From the NCBI GenBank assembly GCA_036556825.1, contig DATBIR010000147.1, positions 1 through 64,000 of the forward strand: a stretch of DNA of 64,000 nt. Direction: 5' to 3'. Below the pieces are notes generated by a model, which was not told where the DNA came from, searched no databases, and saw nothing but the letters and a program-made list of their open reading frames with translations. Positions within the stretch are counted from its first letter, which is position 1, and every line of letters starts with the position of its first letter. A program made the translations under genes and the position numbers. This stretch comes from JAJKJG01 sp036556825 (GTDB lineage Bacteria > Pseudomonadota > Alphaproteobacteria > Rhizobiales > Beijerinckiaceae). Positions 25,944 to 33,905 of this stretch are shown here, in pieces.

Positions 25944-27254
25944 TCACGGCGGCGCGTCCTGCGCAGTAGCCGGCTCCGCGGGAGGCGGCGAGGGGGTCAT
26001 GATCGCCCTGAGCACGTCGAGCGGCGTCAGGATGCCTTCGACCTTGCCGGACGCGGCCTTGACGACCGCCAGCTGCACCGGCGAGCGGCCGAGGCTCTCG
26101 ATTGCCTCGAGCACGCTCGCCGTGTCGCGCACCACGAGGGGAGCGCGCTCGCGGCCGGAGAGCTTGAGGTGACCTTCGCTGAGCAGGCCGCACATCAGGT
26201 CCTGCGTCACCGCCACACCGACAAGGTTGTCAAGGCCGCCGCGTGCGACCGGATAGCGGCTGTGGGCTGCCTGCAGGATGCGGCGCCGCAGCTCCGGCTC
26301 CGGATCGTCCGGATCGAGCCAGGCGACGTCGCGGGCCGGGATCATGACCGAAGCCACGCCACGGTTGGCGAGGTCCAGCACTCCGGCCACCATCTTGCGC
26401 TCTTCCGGCGCGAACACCTCCCGGGCCGGGCTGGCGGCGATGGCGGCAACAAGATCGGGCGTTGTCGCTTGCGCCGTGCGGGCGCCGAGCAGGCGCAGCA
26501 CGGCCTCCGCGGTGCGTTGGCGCAGGTCCCCTGAGCTCGCGAGGCGCCGGCGGTTGCGTTGCGCGATCTGGTTGAAGGCTTCGATGAGCACTGAGAAGGC
26601 GATCGCCGCGTAAAGGTATCCCTTGGGAATATGGAATCCGAGCCCTTCCGCGCCCAGGCTGGCACCGATCATCAGCAGGAAGCCGAGACAGAGGATGACG
26701 ACCGTCGGGTGGGCCGACACGAAATCCATCAGCGGACGGCTCGCCATCATCATCAGGATCACGGCGATGGTGACGGCGGTCATCATGACCGCAAGCTCGT
26801 CCACCATGCCGACGGCCGTGATGACCGAATCGAGCGAGAAGACGGCGTCGAGCGCCACGATCTGCACGACCGTCTGCCAGAAGCTCGCGTGACGCTCCGG
26901 GCCGGAATGCGTGCCGCTGGCGCCTTCGAGCCGCTCGTGAAGCTCCGTGGTCGCTTTCCAGATCAGGAACAGGCCACCGCCGAGCAGGATCATCTGGCGT
27001 CCGGAGAGAGAGAAGCCGAAGACCGTGACCAGGGGGCGCGTCAGCGTCGCCATCCAGCTGATGCTGGCGAGCAGGAGCAGGCGCATGCCGAGGGCCAGCG
27101 TGAGGCCGACGAGGCGCGCGCGCCGGCGCTGCGTCTGCGGCAGCTTGTCGGTGATGATGGCGATGAAGATCAGGTTGTCGATGCCGAGCACGATCTCGAG
27201 CACGACGAGGGTCACGAGACCGACCCACGAGGCCGGATCAAACAGCCATTCCAT
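25944..27254 (-). CDS. TerC-family membrane protein with C-terminal CBS pair
   Basis: A 436-residue protein. The N-terminal TerC/YoaE domain (about 1-225) has seven or so hydrophobic segments and its metal-binding signatures, VVLEIVLGIDNLIFIAI and VALDAVFSLDSVITAVGMVD, with paired acidic residues in membrane helices. The C-terminal half (about 290-430) holds a CBS pair (VMIPARDVAWLDPDD and LVVRDTASVLEAIESLGRSP). TerC proteins are linked to metal export, such as manganese, and tellurite resistance. The start is ATG at 27254-27252, with GGAGGGA just upstream. It runs toward the thi operon in the same direction but ends upstream of the riboswitch promoter region. Confidence 0.85.
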   Translation of the reverse strand: MEWLFDPASWVGLVTLVVLEIVLGIDNLIFIAIITDKLPQTQRRRARLVGLTLALGMRLLLLASISWMATLTRPLVTVFGFSLSGRQMILLGGGLFLIWKATTELHERLEGASGTHSGPERHASFWQTVVQIVALDAVFSLDSVITAVGMVDELAVMMTAVTIAVILMMMASRPLMDFVSAHPTVVILCLGFLLMIGASLGAEGLGFHIPKGYLYAAIAFSVLIEAFNQIAQRNRRRLASSGDLRQRTAEAVLRLLGARTAQATTPDLVAAIAASPAREVFAPEERKMVAGVLDLANRGVASVMIPARDVAWLDPDDPEPELRRRILQAAHSRYPVARGGLDNLVGVAVTQDLMCGLLSEGHLKLSGRERAPLVVRDTASVLEAIESLGRSPVQLAVVKAASGKVEGILTPLDVLRAIMTPSPPPAEPATAQDAPP

Positions 27255-27414
27255 TCGTGTCCCTCCGTCGCCATCACAGGGCGCAAGCCGGCAACGCCCG
27301 ACTGGTGCGATCCCGGTGTCGCCGCGATCCCGATCATAACAATGCACAACTCGGGAAAGGGTATGCGAGCCGGCAGGGCGCGGTGGCCGAGCGGCCCGCG
27401 GGACAGCGACCCTG

Positions 27415-28647
27415 CTACTCGCGGCGCAGGGCCTCGATCGGGTCGAGGCGCGCGGCGCGCTGGGCCGGATAGAAGCCGAAGAAGATGCCGACCAGGCCCG
27501 AGAAGACGACCGCGATCAGGACCGCGTTCGGGGAGATCAGCAATGGCCACCCGAAGGCTTTGGCGATGGCGTTGGCCGCACCGACCCCGAGCGCGACGCC
27601 GATCGCGCCGCCGATCGCGGCGAGCGTCGTCGCCTCGATCAGGAACTGGCCGAGGATGTCGCGCGGGCGCGCACCGACGGCGAGGCGCAGGCCGATCTCG
27701 CGGGTGCGCTCGGTGACGGACACGAGCATGATGTTCATGATGCCGATGCCGCCGACGAGCAGCGACACCGCCGCGATCGCCGCAAGCAGCATCGACAGGG
27801 TGTTGACGCTCGTCGCGGCCGTGTTGGCGACCTCGGTAAGGTTGCGGATGGCAAAATCGCTCTCCTGGTCGGCCACCAGCCGGTGGCGCTGGCGCAGCAA
27901 TGCCTCCATGCGCTCGATGCCCGGGCCGATGTCGTCCTCGTCCTCGAACTTCACGAAGATCGAGCCGACCGAGCGATCCTTGGCATAGTTCCGCCCTATG
28001 ACGCGTCGGCGGCCAGCATCGAGGGGGACGAAAATGGCGTCGTCCTGATCCTGCCCGAATGCCGACTGGCCCTTCGGGGCCATGATGCCGATGACCTTGA
28101 ACGGCACGTTGCGGACGCGGATCATCTGCTCGATCGGATCGGTCTCGCCGAACAGGTTGCGCGCCACGGTGCGGCCGAGGAGCACGACGATGTCGCCGCG
28201 GCGGATCTCCTCGGGATCGAAATCGCGCCCGCTTTCGATGCCCCATTCGCGCGCCACGAAATAATCATCGTCGACGGCGTAGACGCTGGTGCCCCAGTTG
28301 GTCCCGCCCGCCACCACCTGGGCGTTGCCGCGCACGAAGGGCGCTGCGGCGGTGACGCCCTCGACGTCGTTCTTGATCGCCGCCGCATCCTCGTCGGTCA
28401 GCGTCGACGCTGCGCCGGCGCCCAGCCGCGCGCCGCCTTGCGTGACGTTGCCCGGGGTGACGATCGCGAGGTTCGCGCCGAGCGAACGGATCTCGCGGTT
28501 GACGCGGTCGCGCGCGCCGGCGCCGATCGCCACCATCGCGATCACCGCGGCGACGCCGATCACGATGCCGAGCATGGTCAGTAGGCTGCGCAGCGCATTG
28601 GCCGAGATCGCCGAAAGCGCGGACCGGATGGCTTCGAGGAGACTCAT
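27415..28647 (-). CDS. MacB-type ABC transporter permease
   Basis: A 410-residue type VII ABC permease. It has an N-terminal membrane helix (LRSLLTMLGIVIGVAAVIAM), a large periplasmic MacB core domain (about 50-280), and three C-terminal helices (AIAAVSLLVGGIGIMNIMLV, ERTREIGLRLAVGARPRDI, and VLIAVVFSGLVGIFFGFYPA). It works as a mechanotransmission exporter of peptides, lipoproteins or macrolide-like compounds together with an ATPase and an adaptor. The start overlaps the ATPase stop by 4 bp. The ATPase is a separate gene, unlike E. coli MacB where both are fused. Confidence 0.92.
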   Translation of the reverse strand: MSLLEAIRSALSAISANALRSLLTMLGIVIGVAAVIAMVAIGAGARDRVNREIRSLGANLAIVTPGNVTQGGARLGAGAASTLTDEDAAAIKNDVEGVTAAAPFVRGNAQVVAGGTNWGTSVYAVDDDYFVAREWGIESGRDFDPEEIRRGDIVVLLGRTVARNLFGETDPIEQMIRVRNVPFKVIGIMAPKGQSAFGQDQDDAIFVPLDAGRRRVIGRNYAKDRSVGSIFVKFEDEDDIGPGIERMEALLRQRHRLVADQESDFAIRNLTEVANTAATSVNTLSMLLAAIAAVSLLVGGIGIMNIMLVSVTERTREIGLRLAVGARPRDILGQFLIEATTLAAIGGAIGVALGVGAANAIAKAFGWPLLISPNAVLIAVVFSGLVGIFFGFYPAQRAARLDPIEALRRE

Positions 28648-29393
28648 GACGCCACCTCGGCAACCGGTTGCGGCGCGTCGGCGGCAGCCAAGGTTTCGCG
28701 GGCCCGGACGGGCTCCTGGCGTTTGTCCTTGCGGACACGGCCGTCCTTGAAGCGCACGAGGCGGCGGGCGTGGCGCGCCACGTCCGCATCATGCGTCACG
28801 ATCACCACCGTGACCCCCTCGTCATTGAGTTCCTGGAAAAGGGCGAGGATCTCGAGCGCAGTGCGGCTGTCCAGAGCGCCGGTAGGCTCGTCGGCAAGCA
28901 GAAGACTTGGCGCGTTGACCAGCGCGCGCGCAATGGCAACCCGCTGCTGCTGGCCGCCCGACAGTTGGTTCGGGCGATGGTGCGCGCGGTCGGCGAGGCC
29001 GACGCGCCCGAGGGCGGCCATCGCCTTGTCGCGGCGGGTGCGGCGATCGACGCCGGCATAGATCATCGGCAGCTCGACATTGCCAAGCGCATCGGTACGC
29101 GGCAGCAGGTTGAACTGCTGGAACACGAAGCCGATCTCGCGGTTGCGCAGGGCTGCGAGACCGTTCGCATCGCGGGCACCGACATCGGTGCCGGCGAGGC
29201 GATAGCTGCCGGCCGTCGGCCGATCGAGGCAGCCGATCAGGTTCATGAAGGTCGACTTGCCCGATCCGGACGGTCCCATCACGGCGACGAGATCGCCGCG
29301 CTCGATGTCGAGCGAAACCCCGCCGAGCGCCACGACGCGGCCGCCATCGAGTTCGTAGATGCGGGTGAGGTCGCGGCTCTCGATCAGCGCCAT
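28644..29393 (-). CDS. MacB-type ABC transporter ATP-binding protein
   Basis: A 249-residue ATPase of the LolD/MacB family. Walker A is GPSGSGKST at residues 40-48, the signature is LSGGQQQRVAIARAL, and Walker B with the following D-loop is LLLADEPTGALD. A C-terminal tail of about 25 residues (KDKRQEPVRARETLAAADA) is rich in charged residues and Ala and not part of the fold. It lies 8 bp after the adaptor gene and overlaps the permease gene by 4 bp, forming a three-gene exporter operon with order adaptor-ATPase-permease. Confidence 0.93.
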   Translation of the reverse strand: MALIESRDLTRIYELDGGRVVALGGVSLDIERGDLVAVMGPSGSGKSTFMNLIGCLDRPTAGSYRLAGTDVGARDANGLAALRNREIGFVFQQFNLLPRTDALGNVELPMIYAGVDRRTRRDKAMAALGRVGLADRAHHRPNQLSGGQQQRVAIARALVNAPSLLLADEPTGALDSRTALEILALFQELNDEGVTVVIVTHDADVARHARRLVRFKDGRVRKDKRQEPVRARETLAAADAPQPVAEVAS

Positions 29394-29401
29394 GGCGCGG
29401 C

Positions 29402-31135
29402 TCAGAACAGGCGCGGGCCGCGCCGCCTGGACGACGCGGGCTCGGCGGCATCCTGCGCGCGCGGACCGCCGCCGATGATGACGCCGTCGCCCTCCTTGAG
29501 GTCGCCACCGAGGACTTCCGTGTAGCTCCCGTCGGTGACGCCGACGCGGAGCGCCACCACGACCGGCGCGCCGTCGTCGCCCAGCACGTATACGCGCCCC
29601 GGGGTGCCGGCATCGGATGCCGCGCCGCGGCGCCCTTCCGCGGCAAGCGCCAGGTATCTGGCGCGCCGCTCCGGATCGAGCACCGCGGCGATCTTCTCTG
29701 CGAGGTCGCGCCGGAACTGCCGCATGGCGCCGCGCCGCTCCTCGTCCGACAGGCCGGATTGCCGGTCCCGGGCTGCCGATCGCGCATCCGCCAGAATACG
29801 CTCGATGGCGGCGGATTGCTCGGGCGTGGGACGCAGCTCGCGGGCGAGGCGCTCGTGCAGGTCCTGCAGCGGGCGGCCGCCGCGCCCCTCCCGCGGCCCG
29901 TCGGTCGACAGCCGCGGAGAGGGCAGGGGGAGGTTCGGCGTCGGCGCCGCACCCGCCGGCCGGAAGCGCAGCGCCGCGTTGGGCACCCGCAGCGCGTTCG
30001 CACGCTCGTCGGTCATGATCTGCAGGTTGGCTGTCATGCCCGGGAGGAGCGCCATGTCACGGTTATCGACGCCCACCACCGCCGTGTAGGTGACGACGTT
30101 CTGGATGGTCTGGGCGCCGAGCCGCACCAGGCGCACCGTTCCGGCAAACATGCGATTGGGATAGGCATTGACGGTGAAGCTCACCTGCTGGCCGGCCTTG
30201 AGGCGACCCACATCCGCTTCGTCGATATTGGCGTAGATGTCGATCTCGCGCAGATCCTGAGCGATGGTGAACAGCGTCGGCGCGTTGAGGGAAGCAGCGA
30301 CCGTCTGGCCGAGATCGATCTGGCGTTGCACGACGACCCCGTCCACCGGCGATCGGATGTCGGTGCGCTCGAGATCGATCTCGATGTCCTTGAGCTTGGC
30401 CTCGCGCTGCAGGATCACGGCTTCGGCCGATTTCAGCTGCGCGGTCGCGAGCGCGATGTCAGCGTCCAGCCCGTTGAGCTCGGCACGGGCAGCGGCGATC
30501 TGCGCCTCGGAGGAGGCCAGCGCCGCCTTCTGCACCTCGGTCTGCGTACCCGCCGTTTCGAGCGCATTCTGCGCGCCGACCCCACGGGCAACGAGTTCCT
30601 TCTGACGTTCAAGATTGCGCCGCGCGTCCGCCAGCTGCGCCGTCGTGCGGTCCCGTTGCGCCAGCATGTCCTGCAGGGCAGCTTCGGCGCGAAGCCTGGT
30701 CGCCCGCGTGCGATCCATCTGGGCACGGCGCATCGCGACATCGGCATGGCCCTGCTCGAGGTCGGCCCTGGCGGCGTCGCGGCGTGCCTTGATCTGCTCC
30801 GAGTAGAGACGCGCAACGACTTGCCCGGCCTTCACCGGGCTGTTGTAGTCTGCCAGGATCTCGACGATTTGTCCCGAGAGTTGCGAGCCGACGAGCACGG
30901 TCGTCACCGGGTTCAGCGTTCCCGTCGCCCGCACGCTCGCGGTGATCAACCCGCGGTCGGCCGGGGCTGCGCGGTAGGGGACGTCGGCGGCTCTTCCCCC
31001 GGTCGGGTTCCAGACGAATGCGGCTACAAGGCCCGCCAGCGCCAATGCCAAAATGCCGAAGAGGAAAACGCGGCGCACCTGATTCTCTCGCGAGGGCCTG
31101 CCACTGATATCGTGGTAGTGGGCCATTTTCGCCAA
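29402..31135 (-). CDS. MacA-like periplasmic adaptor with inserted CpxP/Spy-like helical segment
   Basis: A 577-residue membrane-fusion protein. It has an N-terminal anchor (VFLFGILALALAGLVAAFVW), a barrel-sandwich half (VLVGSQLSGQIVEILADYNS), and a long coiled-coil hairpin (about 125-245). The second lipoyl half (DGVVVQRQIDLGQTVAASLN) and a beta-barrel domain (about 290-390) follow. Unusually, about residues 395-512 hold a Pro-rich linker and a helical block (RELRPTPEQSAAIERILADA, then EKIAAVLDPERRARYLALAA). That block looks like the LTxxQ helices of CpxP/Spy-type periplasmic proteins. The membrane-proximal strand resumes at GRVYVLGDDG. MacA normally has about 370 residues, so the insert explains the extra length. 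ATG 31126 is an alternative start. Confidence 0.88.
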   Translation of the reverse strand: MAKMAHYHDISGRPSRENQVRRVFLFGILALALAGLVAAFVWNPTGGRAADVPYRAAPADRGLITASVRATGTLNPVTTVLVGSQLSGQIVEILADYNSPVKAGQVVARLYSEQIKARRDAARADLEQGHADVAMRRAQMDRTRATRLRAEAALQDMLAQRDRTTAQLADARRNLERQKELVARGVGAQNALETAGTQTEVQKAALASSEAQIAAARAELNGLDADIALATAQLKSAEAVILQREAKLKDIEIDLERTDIRSPVDGVVVQRQIDLGQTVAASLNAPTLFTIAQDLREIDIYANIDEADVGRLKAGQQVSFTVNAYPNRMFAGTVRLVRLGAQTIQNVVTYTAVVGVDNRDMALLPGMTANLQIMTDERANALRVPNAALRFRPAGAAPTPNLPLPSPRLSTDGPREGRGGRPLQDLHERLARELRPTPEQSAAIERILADARSAARDRQSGLSDEERRGAMRQFRRDLAEKIAAVLDPERRARYLALAAEGRRGAASDAGTPGRVYVLGDDGAPVVVALRVGVTDGSYTEVLGGDLKEGDGVIIGGGPRAQDAAEPASSRRRGPRLF

Positions 31136-31190
31136 TTTGCCGGCTTTTCGCGAGTTAACTCTTTGTCATGGCTCAGCTTGGCCAGGGCTT

Positions 31191-31286
31191 GATCCGGAAA
31201 AGTGGGAGCCACTTCTCGGGAAAGATCATGCTACATCAAGAGGCTAGAGCGGGATGACGACTTCAGGAGAAGTTGTTCTGCTCTAG
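31191..31286 (+). repeat. Rhizobiales-type intergenic palindromic repeat, two units
   Basis: Two adjacent inverted-repeat units. Unit 1 (31191-31230) has GATCCGGAAAAGTGGGA facing an arm with GGGAAAGATC. Unit 2 (31244-31286) is bounded by CTAGAGC and GCTCTAG with the centre ACGACTTCAGGAGAAGTTGT. Elements of this form recur between genes in Bradyrhizobium-like genomes. The amidase gene ends inside unit 2, so its last codon and stop are repeat-derived. Confidence 0.7.
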
Positions 31287-32035
31287 GAGGAGCCCACGAG
31301 GGCGCGCAAGGTGGCGATCGTCGACGGATCGGCCATGCCGTCGACGCGTTCGGGCCGGAAGTGGCGCTGGAAAGCGGCGACCACACGTTCGGTCTCGCCA
31401 TCGAAGATGCCGGTCGCCGGCAGGCCGTAGCCGTAGCGTGCGAGCAACGTCTGCAACTCGTCCACCACAGGCCCTTGGTCTCCCGGACCGACAAGCGGTC
31501 CGTCACCGACCGGCGCGGGCGCGACCCAATGGCCGATGCCGGCCCGGTGCAACTCCTGCCAGGGAAACCGCTCGCCCGGATCCTGCTTACGGCCGGGTGC
31601 GATGTCGGAATGGGCGAGTACGCGTTGCGGCCGGATCGACCAGCGCGCGACGACGTCGCCCGCCAAGGCGATCACACTCGCGATCTGCTGCGGCGGGAAC
31701 GGGGGCAGGCCGCCGTCGTGGCCGGGATTGGCGATCTCGATGCCGATCGATCGGGAATTAATGTCCGTGTCGCCGTCCCAGCAGGCGACCCCGGCGTGCC
31801 AGGCGCGGCGGGTTTCCGGCACGAGCTGCGCCACCTCGCCGTTCTCGAAGACGAAGTAATGCGCCGAAACCTCGGAAGTCGGGCTGCACAGCCGCTGCAG
31901 CGCGTCTCGCTCGTCGGGCATGCCTGTGTAATGCAGGATAAGCATGTCCGGACGGCCGTTCCGGCGCTCGCCGTGATTGGGCGAGGGAACCACATGCGCG
32001 GCGATGGGGCTGTCGGGGTGCGATGGCCCGGTCAT
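31283..32035 (-). CDS. N-acetylmuramoyl-L-alanine amidase with peptidoglycan-binding domain
   Basis: A 250-residue AmiD/AmpD-type amidase that cuts the bond between MurNAc and L-Ala. The Amidase_2 domain (about 15-165) shows the zinc ligands in LILHYTGM, in the middle (RRAWHAGVACWDG) and in AHSDIAPGRKQDPGERFPW. A C-terminal peptidoglycan-binding domain_1 (about 185-245) has QTLLARYGYGLPATGIFDGE. The start ATG 32035 is chosen near the conserved domain; the frame runs open to 32092. There is no signal peptide, so it may act on recycled muropeptides in the cytoplasm, unlike lipoprotein AmiD. The stop lies in an intergenic repeat. Confidence 0.9.
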   Translation of the reverse strand: MTGPSHPDSPIAAHVVPSPNHGERRNGRPDMLILHYTGMPDERDALQRLCSPTSEVSAHYFVFENGEVAQLVPETRRAWHAGVACWDGDTDINSRSIGIEIANPGHDGGLPPFPPQQIASVIALAGDVVARWSIRPQRVLAHSDIAPGRKQDPGERFPWQELHRAGIGHWVAPAPVGDGPLVGPGDQGPVVDELQTLLARYGYGLPATGIFDGETERVVAAFQRHFRPERVDGMADPSTIATLRALVGSS

Positions 32036-32083
32036 ATCTTGAACCAGTGAAGTCCTCGTCGCGTCGTCTATCAGCCCGTGCGC

Positions 32084-32118
32084 CCAAAACAAACGGGCCG
32101 AGGCGATGCCTCGGCCCG
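32084..32118 (-). terminator. Terminator of the glycine-zipper lipoprotein gene
   Basis: On the minus strand CGGGCCGAGGC and GCCTCGGCCCG (32118-32094) form an 11-bp perfect stem with a 3-nt loop, followed by TTTGTTTTGG. It lies about 20 bp after the lipoprotein stop and separates it from the amidase gene. Confidence 0.8.
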
Positions 32119-32139
32119 CGACGTCACGAGAGGAACGGC

Positions 32140-32421
32140 TCAGCGGGGATAGCAGAGCCCGTCAGCCGCGAGGAAATAGCCACGCGGGCAGGGACGGCCC
32201 GGAGGCGGCGCAGTGGCCGCACCGACGATCGCGCCACCGGCGGCGCCGATCGCCGCGCCGGCCAGCGCGCCACCGGCGCGGCCGGTCGCGGCACCGCCGA
32301 TCGCTGCGCCGGCGAGGCCGCCGATCACGGCGCCTCCTGCAGCGCGCTCGCCGGGGGTCTGGCAAGCGGTCACGGACAGCGCGAGCGAGCCCGCGGCTGC
32401 GATGGCAAGAATCTTTTTCAT
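32140..32421 (-). CDS. Small glycine-zipper lipoprotein
   Basis: A 93-residue protein. It starts at ATG 32421 (MKKILAIAAAGSLALSV) with a lipoprotein signal whose lipobox is VTAC, followed by a Gly/Ala-rich glycine-zipper segment (about 27-68, repeated GGALAGAAIGAAGG patterns) and a short Cys-containing tail (PCPRGYFLAADGLCYPR) that could form a disulfide. Such proteins sit in the outer membrane of alphaproteobacteria; the function is unknown. It is followed by a strong terminator, so it is monocistronic. Confidence 0.8.
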   Translation of the reverse strand: MKKILAIAAAGSLALSVTACQTPGERAAGGAVIGGLAGAAIGGAATGRAGGALAGAAIGAAGGAIVGAATAPPPGRPCPRGYFLAADGLCYPR

Positions 32422-32665
32422 GTGAGCGTTCCCGTGTTTCGGATCTCGGGTTGAAGGCCGCGGCTGCGGCGCGCGAACCGTAGCTTGGCCCTCCCGGAAA
32501 CGGCAACTCCGTTTGCGCCGTAAGGGTTCCAAGTTGTTAACCCCGAGGCAACGCTGTGTGTCGGCGGCAACGGGCCCGACCAACGGCTGCGACCTCCCTC
32601 GCTATCCGTTCGCTATCGAGCCGCATGAGCCTTGACGCGCCCGCCTTTGGTGGTCACATCCTCGG

Positions 32666-33096
<431 letters not shown>

Positions 33097-33216
33097 TCTT
33101 TCGCGCTTTGGATGCTGCGGTCCGTCAGGGCTGCATCCCGTCCTTACGGTTCCTTAACTTTCGGCGCCTCTTTTAAACGGTGCCGGACCGCAGCTGCCCA
33201 TGCGCGGGATGGTCCG

Positions 33217-33245
33217 TTGACGACCATATGATCCCATGCTATCCC
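33217..33245 (+). promoter_or_regulatory. Candidate promoter of the dcw cluster
   Basis: TTGACG (33217-33222) and TATCCC (33240-33245) are 17 bp apart. The -35 box is excellent; the -10 is weak and lies inside the repeats proposed as MraZ operator, which suits repression by MraZ. Confidence 0.45.
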
Positions 33246-33260
33246 AAACCATCCCGTCCA
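33231..33260 (+). promoter_or_regulatory. Probable MraZ operator: three 10-bp direct repeats
   Basis: ATCCCATGCT, ATCCCAAACC and ATCCCGTCCA follow each other without gaps. Each has an ATCCC core, so the cores recur every 10 bp; on the other strand they read as GGGAT. In E. coli, MraZ binds TGGGN direct repeats separated by 5 bp in front of mraZ, which has the same 10-bp period. The repeats overlap the candidate promoter of mraZ. Confidence 0.6.
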
Positions 33261-33407
33261 CACAGGCCTTGTCCAAGCCGGTTGGTCGTCGCTGCAGAGG
33301 CCGCAGCACGTCCACCTGCGCTCCGGGCTTGCTTGCGGCTTGGCCGGGACGCGGCGGAGTTTTTGCCGCGCGGGAGTTGACCATCGGGAGCGTGCAGGTT
33401 CGCGTAC

Positions 33408-33905
33408 ATGAACCGCTTCGTGTCCAATTTCACCAGTCGATTGGACTCGAAGGGTCGGGTTTCGATCCCTGCGTCATTTCGGGCAGTTCTTGCCCGCGAT
33501 GGGTTCGAAGGCCTGTATGTTCATCCGGCGCTCGATGCGCCGGCCCTGGACGCAGGGGGAAACATGCTCCTGAACGAAATCGACGCGTTCTTGTCGACGC
33601 TGTCGCCGTATTCGGACGAGAGGGACCAACTCTCGACGGCCCTGTTGGGCACGAGCGAGGTCCTCAAGATCGATCCGGAAGGGCGGGTCATTCTCACGCC
33701 GTCAGTGAAGTCCCATGCCGGGATCGTCGACGCGGTGACGTTCGTCGGTCTCGGTCACAAGTTCCAGATGTGGGAGCCCGAGCGCTTCCGTGCGCACTTG
33801 GAGGAGGCGCGCACGAAAGTGCGGCATCTCAAGAAGACCTTGAGTGCCCGCGGTCTGGACAGACGGGTATCGGAAGACAGCCCGCCAGGAGCGCGGGAGC
33901 GATGA
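33408..33905 (+). CDS. mraZ: Division/cell wall cluster transcriptional repressor MraZ
   Basis: A 165-residue protein with two AbrB-like swapped-hairpin domains. The first (MNRFVSNFTSRLDSKGRVSI, then PASFRAVLARDG) is about residues 1-60. The second (STALLGTSEVLKIDPEGRVI, then LTPSVKSHAGI) is about 75-135. It forms a ring that binds direct repeats upstream of its own gene. ATG 33408 begins at the conserved N-terminus. It is first gene of the dcw cluster; its stop overlaps rsmH by 4 bp (ATGA). Confidence 0.94.
   Translation: MNRFVSNFTSRLDSKGRVSIPASFRAVLARDGFEGLYVHPALDAPALDAGGNMLLNEIDAFLSTLSPYSDERDQLSTALLGTSEVLKIDPEGRVILTPSVKSHAGIVDAVTFVGLGHKFQMWEPERFRAHLEEARTKVRHLKKTLSARGLDRRVSEDSPPGARER

Larger units (their letters stand above)
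33097..33407 (+). other. Intergenic region between rnpB and mraZ
   Basis: About 310 bp without a gene. It holds the dcw promoter candidate and the MraZ-type repeats listed separately. TTAAC (33154-33158) and TTTTAAAC (about 33172-33179) are AT-rich islands but do not make a proper CtrA site. Confidence 0.5.
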
